The notes under the pieces are model-generated. The model saw only the letters and a list, made by a program, of their open reading frames with translations, was not told where the DNA came from and ran no database searches. From CAZHDB01 sp964531225 (lineage in GTDB: Archaea; Thermoproteota; Thermoprotei_A; Sulfolobales; Desulfurococcaceae): 10,315 nucleotides of DNA. This document shows, piece after piece, positions 1 to 4,963 of this stretch; position 1 is the first letter of the stretch, and each line of letters begins with the position of its first letter. The stretch spans positions 1-10,315 of the forward strand of contig CAZHDB010000040.1 in NCBI GenBank assembly GCA_964531225.1, written 5' to 3'. A program made the translations under genes and the position numbers.

Positions 1-25
1 ATAGATCTCTAAAGAGAATAGAAAG
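1..25 (+). CRISPR. degenerate CRISPR-like repeat, left copy
   Basis: A 25-base unit beginning ATAGATCTCTAAAGAGA and ending GAAAG. It matches the unit at 882-906 at 22 of 25 positions, with the first 17 bases identical. Seen directly: the repeat, and a small internal palindrome (TCTC, then GAGA). Known: crenarchaeal CRISPR repeats are about 24-25 bases and commonly end in GAAAG. Inferred: this is the last or a degenerate repeat of an array that could continue beyond the left edge. No further copy follows at spacer distance inside the window, so an array is not demonstrated. Confidence 0.42.
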
Positions 26-180
26 TCGCCGTGTGAGGACGAGATAATATACATGAATTCATATAATTGATATGCATGTAATCCAAAATGATAACCACGA
101 TAGATATTCATCCTGATATTCTGAACCATAGGATATGCATGGTGGATTGGTACGGTCTAGGACAGTATTAGAAGAGGTTT

Positions 181-528
181 TCATCTTAAGCTGAAAATAT
201 CCTTTAGCTCCCTCTTAACTCTGGCTAGGGCTTCCGCAGCGAGTCTGCCAATAATCTTTACTACTAGTTTCTTCTCTACAGTAAAAATACTTGAGCAATC
301 TATGTAACTAGGTTTCTTCTTTAAACGGCCAATGACTAGGTCTGATTGTGCTATTGGTACCCTATGCCGTCCGGGAGAGCTAGTTATTTTTGCTACCATT
401 ATATCATCGCTCAAGTCTACTGCATTTAGCACTAAAACTGGCCTTAGCTTAGAGCCAAGCAAATCTGTGAATGGGAGTTCCAGGATAATAATATCTCCTT
501 GTTTATATTTCGAAGAGTTCTTCAGCAT
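181..528 (-). CDS. MazF/PemK-like toxin (predicted RNA endonuclease)
   Basis: A 115-residue protein of the MazF/PemK/Kid fold class, whose members are mostly sequence-specific endoribonucleases that stop translation until neutralised by a partner. The N-terminus carries the family pattern: a Q-G-D-I start to the first strand (residues 10-13), a hydrophobic strand ending L-P-F, then K-L-R-P-V-L-V-L (27-34), which corresponds to the conserved R-P loop. The C-terminal half (a V-V-K-I-I-G-R-L segment followed by a helix) matches the usual helical end. The start overlaps the antitoxin gene by 26 bases, and a GGCGAGG ribosome binding site lies directly before the ATG, so translation is probably coupled. 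Family assignment is fairly sure; the cleavage target is unknown. Confidence 0.8.
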   Translation of the reverse strand: MLKNSSKYKQGDIIILELPFTDLLGSKLRPVLVLNAVDLSDDIMVAKITSSPGRHRVPIAQSDLVIGRLKKKPSYIDCSSIFTVEKKLVVKIIGRLAAEALARVKRELKDIFSLR

Positions 529-688
529 CCTCGCCTTCCCTTAAGAGTCTAATGTACGAATAGAGTTTCTCTACCTCAACATCTTCAACACTTATAATTT
601 TTATTTTAACCTTCTTACCCTCTAACTCTGTCAATGGTTTAAGTGGAATAATCACGCCACCCTTAACAATACCCTCTATCTCAGACAT
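503..688 (-). CDS. DUF104 (AF2212-like) antitoxin
   Basis: A 61-residue protein of the archaeal DUF104/AF2212-like antitoxin family. The N-terminus gives the characteristic small beta-barrel pattern: I-V-K-G-G-V-I-I-P-L-K-P-L (residues 7-19), then E-G-K-K-V-K-I-K-I-I (23-32). An acidic helical tail follows (E-G-E-D-A-E-E-L-F-E-I), the kind of segment that wraps a partner toxin. It is the first gene of a two-gene unit and overlaps the MazF-like toxin by 26 bases. An A/T-rich TATA-like box about 25 bases upstream and no convincing ribosome binding site suggest a leaderless or nearly leaderless transcript. DUF104 genes are often paired with PIN-domain toxins, so a MazF-type partner is a slightly unusual combination. 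The antitoxin role is inferred from family and position. Confidence 0.78.
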   Translation of the reverse strand: MSEIEGIVKGGVIIPLKPLTELEGKKVKIKIISVEDVEVEKLYSYIRLLREGEDAEELFEI

Positions 689-702
689 CTGCGAAGCACC
701 AA

Positions 703-716
703 GTGTTAAATATTGT
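703..716 (-). promoter_or_regulatory. TATA-like promoter of the DUF104/mazF-like pair
   Basis: On the minus strand the sequence reads CAATATTTAACACT. Its centre lies about 22-26 bases before the ATG at 688, the distance expected between an archaeal TATA box and the transcription start when the mRNA begins at or very near the start codon. No ribosome binding site lies between, consistent with a leaderless message. Predicted from position and composition only. Confidence 0.45.
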
Positions 717-789
717 TGCGGAGGCTAATCAACTTAGCTCATAACTCTCTATTCTTAGATAGTCACAGAAATCTTCTATAGTATAAATT

Positions 790-880
790 TGGTGGGCCAA
801 TTGGAATTTGAACCACGGGCATCCACCGTATCCCCAGCATATAGTTGTGTGAGGGCAGTGTCCTAACCAAGCTAGATGAT
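790..880 (-). pseudogene. truncated tRNA-Val(CAC) pseudogene with intron remnant
   Basis: Read on the minus strand, this is a tRNA from position 8 to an encoded CCA end. The D-arm is at 877-861 (TCTAGCTTGGTTAGGA). The anticodon loop is CTCACA with anticodon CAC (851-849), closed by CTGCC (858-854) pairing with GGTGG (827-823). Between them lies about 19 bases (847-829), fitting an archaeal intron at position 37/38. Then come a 5-base variable loop, T-loop TTCAAAT (812-806), acceptor strand TTGGCCC (800-794), A73 and CCA. Two defects argue against function. The T-stem CGTGG/TCCAA pairs badly. The 5' acceptor strand, which should read GGGCCAA at 886-880, is absent and replaced by the start of the CRISPR-like repeat. 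A split-tRNA half is an alternative but less likely because of the T-stem damage. Confidence 0.68.
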
Positions 881-881
881 G

Positions 882-906
882 ATAGATCTCTAAAGAGAGT
901 TGAAGG
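882..906 (+). CRISPR. degenerate CRISPR-like repeat, right copy
   Basis: A 25-base unit beginning ATAGATCTCTAAAGAGA and ending GTTGAAGG. It is in the same orientation as the copy at 1-25 and differs from it at positions 18, 20 and 24 of the unit. The GTTGAAGG end resembles the (A/G)TTGAAAG end common in crenarchaeal CRISPR repeats. It begins exactly where the 5' acceptor strand of the adjacent tRNA-Val fragment should be. A weaker partial match (TAGATCTCT, 964-972) lies 55 bases further on but shares only 9 bases. A lone pair of repeats 856 bases apart is not an array; calling it CRISPR-derived is inference. Confidence 0.42.
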
Positions 907-930
907 AATAACCATTATTGTTTTTAGAAA

Positions 931-959
931 TTGTCCCCTCGGCCTAAGTTTTGGGACAA
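931..959. repeat. inverted repeat TTGTCCC / GGGACAA
   Basis: A perfect 7-base inverted repeat (931-937 and 953-959) around a 15-base loop. Neither side is followed by a T-run, so it is not a convincing terminator for either strand. It could be an RNA hairpin or the end of a decayed element; a 7-base match in AT-rich intergenic DNA may also be chance. Confidence 0.35.
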
Positions 960-1143
960 ATATTAGATCTCTCTATGGACTCTCTATGTGAACTATTAAT
1001 TATAATTGTCTTTAATCTACAATGCTCTAGAACCTGAAAAATCCATGCATTATATGGATCAATGCTTAATTGATGAGTGCTGATCCAATAATAGCTTGCC
1101 AGATCTAATCAACAATAAACATGGGTTAAACAAGTACTGGTAG

Positions 1144-1239
1144 CTAAAGATACGATACAGCCATAGCAAAAACCGCATAAGCCCATATAAACACTAGTCC
1201 CAACTTCTCACTCAATAGCCTCCCTATACTAATATGCAA
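1144..1239 (-). CDS. possible 31-residue single-pass membrane peptide
   Basis: A short open frame from a TTG start to TAG. It has a basic/amphipathic N-terminus (I-G-R-L-L-S-E-K-L) followed by an uninterrupted hydrophobic stretch (residues 14-31, rich in V, F, I, A, Y and L) long enough to span a membrane. An in-frame stop lies just upstream, so it is not the tail of a longer gene. A TTTAAGC element lies a few bases upstream, too close for a TATA box serving this start, and no clear ribosome binding site is seen. It could be a small membrane protein, a small hydrophobic toxin, or chance. No family is recognised. Confidence 0.2.
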   Translation of the reverse strand: MHISIGRLLSEKLGLVFIWAYAVFAMAVSYL

Positions 1240-1280
1240 AAAAGCTTAAACAGTAGCAGAACAAAGAAATATATTGCTAA

Positions 1281-1318
1281 GGAGAGCGGTAGCCTCTACT
1301 ATGAGGCTGGCTCTTTCC
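1281..1318 (+). ncRNA. GC-rich imperfect hairpin, candidate structured RNA
   Basis: A nested stem: AGCCTC (1291-1296) pairs with GAGGCT (1303-1308) around a 6-base loop. AGAGC (1283-1287) pairs with GCTCT (1310-1314) across a small internal loop, and GG (1281-1282) can close with CC (1317-1318) across a two-base bulge. That is up to 13 pairs. The 60-base block 1281-1340 is 58% G+C, while nearby DNA such as 1741-1800 is 25%. In AT-rich hyperthermophiles, GC islands outside genes often mark structured RNAs. The strand and transcript ends are unknown, and it matches no RNA family I recognise. Confidence 0.35.
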
Positions 1319-1447
1319 ATGGGCGGGATCGCTTCCAGATGTGCATTTATTATGTTTCTCAAAGAGATGACTTTTTCCACGGCATCATAGTGGTTTTTTA
1401 ATGGTGAATTTATTGTTTATAATTGGAGAGCTTACTGAGGAGATGTG

Positions 1448-1464
1448 TTCCGGCTTAGCCGGGA
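1448..1464. repeat. compact palindrome CCGGCT-T-AGCCGG
   Basis: A perfect 6+1+6 base palindrome at 1450-1462, extended by a T-G wobble and a T-A pair to 1448-1464. As RNA it would form a short GC-rich stem with a small loop. It lies about 130 bases from the hairpin at 1281-1318, in the same locally GC-rich segment. It may belong to the same RNA, bind a protein, or be the end of a decayed small element. Confidence 0.35.
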
Positions 1465-1585
1465 AAATCCTCGTAGGCGAATGATCCTTTGTCTCCGATT
1501 CTAATGTTTCTAAGGAATCAGCGTATAGCGATGGAGGACTATAATTGTTAAGTATGTTTTATGCTATATGATATTGTTTTAATAG

Positions 1586-2017
1586 TTATTTTATAAGATC
1601 AATGTATCTAAGTATTTTGGTATTGTACTGTTTTTCTATTTTGTCTTTAACGCTATGTATTATGGTGTCTTCAGTTACTAGATGTTCATCTAACGTTATT
1701 GCTGTAGCTAATATTATGCTGTCTATATAGTCATGTAGTTCTTTATATAGTTCATGGGAAACCTCTATAATATTTTCTCTATAGTATGGTATTACATTAA
1801 ATACTTTGAAAATAGTATTTACTGCTTCACATACATATTTCGGCGGAATACCTAGTTTAGACGCTTTTGCCTGTAATTCAAATATTGAGATCAGACTTAT
1901 CTTTAAATCACTAAAATCAATCTTTTCTCTAAGCCTATCCTCTGCAATTGCTCTTAAAAGATCTGTTTTCACCTTTATACGTGCAAGTGGTAATAGATAA
2001 GTAGTATCAATTATCAT
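1586..2017 (-). CDS. vapC: VapC-type PIN-domain toxin (predicted ribonuclease)
   Basis: A 143-residue PIN-domain protein, the usual length for VapC toxins, which are Mg-dependent RNases cutting tRNA, rRNA or mRNA. Acidic residues match the fold: D4 in the first strand (I-I-D-T), E47 in I-F-E-L-Q-A-K-A, D96 or D99 in H-D-Y-I-D-S-I-I-L-A-T-A (95-106), and the terminal T-E-D (115-117) following a short strand. The start codon overlaps the stop of the RHH antitoxin gene as ATGA, so translation is almost certainly coupled. Codon and base composition is visibly AT-richer than the cas operon to its right, in keeping with independent acquisition. It is the last gene of its unit; no clear terminator is seen after it. 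Confidence 0.86.
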   Translation of the reverse strand: MIIDTTYLLPLARIKVKTDLLRAIAEDRLREKIDFSDLKISLISIFELQAKASKLGIPPKYVCEAVNTIFKVFNVIPYYRENIIEVSHELYKELHDYIDSIILATAITLDEHLVTEDTIIHSVKDKIEKQYNTKILRYIDLIK

Positions 2018-2256
2018 CTCTCTACAAGCCTCTTGCTAAGCTCCCTACGGAACTCACTAAACTCTTCAATAGACACTTCAGCTATCTTTTCAGAATATAT
2101 TAGTCTAATCAACTCTCTTCTACCACTAAGACTATCCCTAAGTATTTCATTTAATACCTTGGATATAGCTCTAGTTGTACCATATCTTCTAATGCTTTCC
2201 CTAACAAGATTCTCATATACGTCGTCATCTAGTATGACGGTTGTACGCTTAGGCAT
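2014..2256 (-). CDS. vapB: VapB-type ribbon-helix-helix antitoxin
   Basis: An 80-residue ribbon-helix-helix protein. The N-terminal strand is R-T-T-V-I-L-D-D-D-V-Y (residues 4-14), followed by helix A, a G-T-T-R turn (26-29) and helix B (A-I-S-K-V-L-N-E-I-L). The charged C-terminal tail (about residues 45-80) would bind and inhibit the toxin. Proteins of this kind dimerise, bind operator DNA and repress their own operon. The stop codon overlaps the PIN-toxin start by ATGA. An AGGTGG ribosome binding site (2266-2261) lies four bases before the ATG and a TATA box about 30 bases upstream. The pairing is the classic VapBC arrangement, so the role is secure; the operator was not identified. Confidence 0.86.
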   Translation of the reverse strand: MPKRTTVILDDDVYENLVRESIRRYGTTRAISKVLNEILRDSLSGRRELIRLIYSEKIAEVSIEEFSEFRRELSKRLVER

Positions 2257-2284
2257 AAAACCACCTAAGCATATATATTATTAG

Positions 2285-2296
2285 AAAATATATAAG
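2285..2296 (-). promoter_or_regulatory. TATA box of the vapBC operon
   Basis: The minus strand reads CTTATATATTTT, a strong archaeal TATA-like element centred about 34 bases before the vapB ATG. It predicts transcription starting around 2264-2266, giving a very short leader that would include most of the AGGTGG ribosome binding site. It lies in the 124-base gap after cas6, so vapBC can be transcribed separately from the cas operon. A second TA-rich run at 2271-2280 is an alternative. Confidence 0.5.
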
Positions 2297-2380
2297 CCTT
2301 ATTACATAAACTTTCGTCGATTATCTCCTTATGCCCTCAAGTTATTATTTGGTACTATGGTTTTAAAATAGGCTCATTCG

Positions 2381-3190
2381 TTATTGGAGAATCTCTTTAA
2401 CACTAGTCTTTATTACTCCAAACCCTAGAGATCTATTTCTCCCTACACCAACTATTTCGCCAAGCCATAGTAATTGCTTCAGTAACTTATACTCATATTC
2501 TTTAAGATAAATACCATACAGTGCTTCTCCTACAAATCCATAAGCATACTTATTCTCGCCAATCTTTATTTTTAAAACCTTAGTCTTATCCTCTAAGAGC
2601 TCCATACCACGAGTAATAATTCTCTCTATAAGCATTCGTAGACTAAGCCTTGTAATCCTATAAAGTGTACGGCCAAGACTATACAATAGCCTCTTATGAC
2701 TAGGATAAAGAATATCCCAAGAACGAAACATATAATGAGTAGGCGTCTCATAAACTATCTTGACAAGAGCCTTAACACGATCAGTAGACAACTTCTTAAG
2801 CCTAGGCCTAACCTTAATAGAATTATAGCTAAGCTCGAGAACATTAACTAACTTATTATAACTTGATAATCCATCAATAAATTTCATAACTAAGGATCTA
2901 TCGAGAAAAATTATTCTAATTGAGTAATTATATCTAGGATCAAGAACAACGGTACTACAGTTATTACCCTTACAAACACCACTCCAAACAATACTCCATA
3001 CGCCATCCCTATAGACATAAAGAGGAGACAACATAAACGGCTTAACATACTCTCTCCTAATAGAAACACCAGCCTCCCCAAGAACCTCATAGAGAATCTT
3101 AGCAGAAAAACTACCACTCCAACTAACCAATGGAACCTTACCGGAAGGTCTAAAAACAATTTTTACTAAGCCTATATCACGGGAAACCAT
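2381..3190 (-). CDS. cas6: Cas6 CRISPR RNA endoribonuclease
   Basis: A 269-residue Cas6, the metal-independent RNase that cuts the precursor CRISPR transcript within each repeat to release crRNAs. The C-terminal glycine-rich loop typical of Cas6/RAMP folds is clear: G-V-G-R-N-R-S-L-G-F-G-V (248-259), preceded by a helix with L-L-K-Q-L-L-W-L-G. The N-terminal half has the ferredoxin-like strand I-V-F-R-P-S and the loop region expected for the family; E-T-P-T (148-151) fits the conserved central segment. The catalytic residue is variable in this family and was not assigned. It starts 3 bases after the PIN-like gene and is the last gene of the operon. C73 and C78 form an extra cysteine pair of unknown meaning. 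Confidence 0.87.
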   Translation of the reverse strand: MVSRDIGLVKIVFRPSGKVPLVSWSGSFSAKILYEVLGEAGVSIRREYVKPFMLSPLYVYRDGVWSIVWSGVCKGNNCSTVVLDPRYNYSIRIIFLDRSLVMKFIDGLSSYNKLVNVLELSYNSIKVRPRLKKLSTDRVKALVKIVYETPTHYMFRSWDILYPSHKRLLYSLGRTLYRITRLSLRMLIERIITRGMELLEDKTKVLKIKIGENKYAYGFVGEALYGIYLKEYEYKLLKQLLWLGEIVGVGRNRSLGFGVIKTSVKEILQ

Positions 3191-3193
3191 AAG

Positions 3194-3694
3194 CTAGCCA
3201 CCAATCTGCTCGTCAAATCTAGATATGCATCTACAACTAATAACCTCCTCCCTATCGCATACGATCATGTAATGACTTGTCTCCCGTGAAAGCCTCTCCA
3301 TAAGAATAAAGGCAAGATACCTAGCCATATCATCATCTGTGACAACAACTATATCGCAACAATCATATAGTTTCTTAATTACTCCTAGAGCTAAATGAGC
3401 ATCCTTATCCACAACCTCTCTACTATTATAAATATTGTTGAGATGATACACCTTAGCAATCAATTCTCTATATGTCTTATTAAGTCTTCTAACAATATCT
3501 TCTACCCTTATTATCTTAAATAATCTCGCAAGTATACCAAGACGCTTAGCCAAGATCTTGTATTCCCTCTTCTTGCTAGAAATCACTAAATAATTCATTA
3601 CCCTCATCCTATACTTTATTATAAAGTCATCTAGTTCTTTCTCAATATTCTTTAGACTACATGTATCCCATATAATACATATTTGTCTAACCAT
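3194..3694 (-). CDS. PIN-like putative nuclease within the cas operon
   Basis: A 166-residue protein I do not recognise as any named Cas protein. It has a PIN-like layout. A first strand ends in an Asp (I-I-W-D-T-C-S-L, D10). A long, basic helical middle (about 40-90) contains K-K-R-E-Y and R-R-L-N-K. Then D-K-D-A-H-L-A-L-G-V-I-K (97-108) resembles the third acidic helix, and the strand I-V-V-V-T-D-D-D (115-122) matches the final T-x-D position. A metal-dependent RNase or DNase is therefore plausible but unproven. Cysteines at 112, 113, 146, 154 and 156 may form disulfides or bind metal. It follows the ATPase by 18 bases with a GGTGAT ribosome binding site and precedes cas6 by 3 bases. It shares no close resemblance with the VapC at 1586-2017. 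No RHH-type antitoxin accompanies it. Confidence 0.6.
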   Translation of the reverse strand: MVRQICIIWDTCSLKNIEKELDDFIIKYRMRVMNYLVISSKKREYKILAKRLGILARLFKIIRVEDIVRRLNKTYRELIAKVYHLNNIYNSREVVDKDAHLALGVIKKLYDCCDIVVVTDDDMARYLAFILMERLSRETSHYMIVCDREEVISCRCISRFDEQIGG

Positions 3695-3712
3695 ACTCCA
3701 TAATCACCTATA

Positions 3713-4963
3713 TTATATTTCAAGCAATAGATCTTCAAGTCTCTTAATACCATACTTCTCAAGAGCTTTATCGAACTTTCTTTTCTCCAGAGAGGCTTTT
3801 CCAAGATCTTTCCACACGATTTCATAGACACAGATACTATCAGGCTCCACTATATTTCTTGAGATCGTTAGTTCCAGCTTATGGAGAATCTCCTCGCGAT
3901 GTGGTGAAATTATGATGGCATAGGGAACATTAAGGTCATTAATTAAGCTAAGATATAGATCCAAGAGATTATATACAATATAGGTATCAAGACTTACCTC
4001 TGGCTCATCTAAATATACAATAGGACTTACTTCATACTTACTCATCAACTCATACATTGCAGAAATATAAACAGCATGTGAGAATAGCACTCTTAATCCT
4101 TTACTGAAAAAGTGTTCTTCAACAATATTTTTACCGATCCTAATCTTTGTTGGAGAAAGTGCAGTAGGTAATGAAGGTTGTATCTTGATCTCTTCTTCTC
4201 TCTCTATAGGTAGACCAGATAATGATAAAGTTTTAGCTAGTAATGATCGAATTTCTCTCACTAGTTTACCTTGTATATTAGATCCGTTGGCAGTAATCCT
4301 TGCAACAATTTCCTCGGAGGGTGATCTGGATTTATCTGGATATACTATTCTTTTATATGAGTTATATGGTTCCAGTAATGCTAGGCCAAGATACTTTTCT
4401 TCACAATTATATTCTACTCTTACATATTGATCTAGTAGATCCTTCATAGGATCTATAATAGGTATTCTGAGAGATACATCTATTTTTAGACAATTCTCTA
4501 TCTCTAAATAATACTTTATGTCATATCTTTTCCTTTTTCTCTTATCTCCGGGGCTTACATCAAATACTAGATTGAGTTCTGATAATAATACACATGTATA
4601 TAGATATCTATACAAGATCTTAACAGGATCATCTCCATATACATCTTTAATGACATCAAGTAATTCATCATGGCTAACATATTCCTTTAACCCTAACGGA
4701 TCGTATCTTGATATCATTTGAAGTAATAGATCAACTCCAGGCAGTTCCTCTTCCTCATAAGTTTCAAATCCCAATGCCTCAACCAGTTCTCTATAATAGT
4801 TAATTGTAAGTAGTAGTGTTGAGGAGGCCATTATACCTGCTAATGTTTTCCCAGATATATTTGATCCTATGAATAATGTTATACCTGGTAATGGTATTTC
4901 ATAAGATTGATTCTTTAATGGTCCGGCTTCCTCAACATACACTCTAATTTTCCTTCTCTCCAT
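3713..4963 (-). CDS. ABC/SMC-like AAA ATPase, CRISPR-associated accessory
   Basis: A 416-residue ATPase with a RecF/SMC/OLD-like ABC head. Walker A is G-S-N-I-S-G-K-T (33-40), preceded by a strand I-T-L-F-I as in the family. A weak ABC signature is F-F-S-K-G-L-R (285-291). Walker B is I-V-Y-L-D-E-P-E-V-S-L-D (315-326) with catalytic E320, and a switch His follows in I-I-S-P-H-R (352-356). The middle (about 60-260) is a family-specific insert with no long coiled coil, so it is not a full SMC or Rad50. The start overlaps cas3'' by 49 bases and has GGTGA seven bases upstream; N-terminal strands before Walker A support it. Known: short ABC ATPases of this kind act as sensors in defence systems such as PARIS, Septu and OLD/Gabija. 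Inferred: here it may control the adjacent PIN-like protein. Confidence 0.72.
   Translation of the reverse strand: MERRKIRVYVEEAGPLKNQSYEIPLPGITLFIGSNISGKTLAGIMASSTLLLTINYYRELVEALGFETYEEEELPGVDLLLQMISRYDPLGLKEYVSHDELLDVIKDVYGDDPVKILYRYLYTCVLLSELNLVFDVSPGDKRKRKRYDIKYYLEIENCLKIDVSLRIPIIDPMKDLLDQYVRVEYNCEEKYLGLALLEPYNSYKRIVYPDKSRSPSEEIVARITANGSNIQGKLVREIRSLLAKTLSLSGLPIEREEEIKIQPSLPTALSPTKIRIGKNIVEEHFFSKGLRVLFSHAVYISAMYELMSKYEVSPIVYLDEPEVSLDTYIVYNLLDLYLSLINDLNVPYAIIISPHREEILHKLELTISRNIVEPDSICVYEIVWKDLGKASLEKRKFDKALEKYGIKRLEDLLLEI

Larger units (their letters stand above)
689..1585. other. 897-base stretch without a confident protein gene
   Basis: This stretch separates the two toxin-antitoxin pairs. 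It contains the promoter at 703-716, a broken tRNA-Val at 790-880, a degenerate CRISPR-like repeat at 882-906, an inverted repeat at 931-959, a possible 31-residue membrane peptide at 1144-1239, and a GC-rich segment with two hairpins (1281-1318 and 1448-1464). Most of it is AT-rich, but 1281-1340 is 58% G+C (35 of 60) and 1441-1500 is 50%. It looks like a mosaic of fragments left by recombination or insertion, not ordinary intergenic DNA. No recognisable transposase or integrase fragment was found. Confidence 0.7.

Noticed and set aside
26..180. Possible C/D box small RNA or further CRISPR repeats downstream of the first repeat unit.
   Set aside because: Only isolated matches to box C (ATGATAA) and box D (CTGA) with wrong spacing, and no repeat copy at normal spacer distance. 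I see nothing else in this stretch.
962..986. Third copy of the CRISPR-like repeat, starting ATTAGATCTCT.
   Set aside because: Only TAGATCTCT (9 bases) matches, the 3' half does not align, and the spacing of about 55 bases from the second copy is long for this kind of array.
1066..1083. TTGATGAG followed by CTGA, resembling boxes C and D of a small nucleolar-like RNA.
   Set aside because: The two boxes are only about 5 bases apart, leaving no guide region, and no C' or D' boxes are seen.
1357..1367. TCTCAAAGAGA, similar to the palindromic core of the CRISPR-like repeat.
   Set aside because: An 11-base palindrome-like match with no GAAAG end and no flanking similarity; probably chance.
1301..1484. 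Two short plus-strand frames (1301-1390, 29 residues; 1401-1484, 27 residues) in the GC-richer segment, considered as pieces of a decayed transposase.
   Set aside because: Neither resembles a transposase or other family I know, they are in different frames, and the first overlaps the hairpin. Local G+C alone can explain the open frames.
2257..2380. Terminator for the cas operon after cas6.
   Set aside because: The minus strand shows no T-run longer than four or five bases and no stable hairpin after the stop, so none is called.
2911..3159. Long open frame on the minus strand overlapping cas6 in another frame, hydrophobic in places.
   Set aside because: It lies entirely inside the well-supported cas6 gene and is a compositional shadow.
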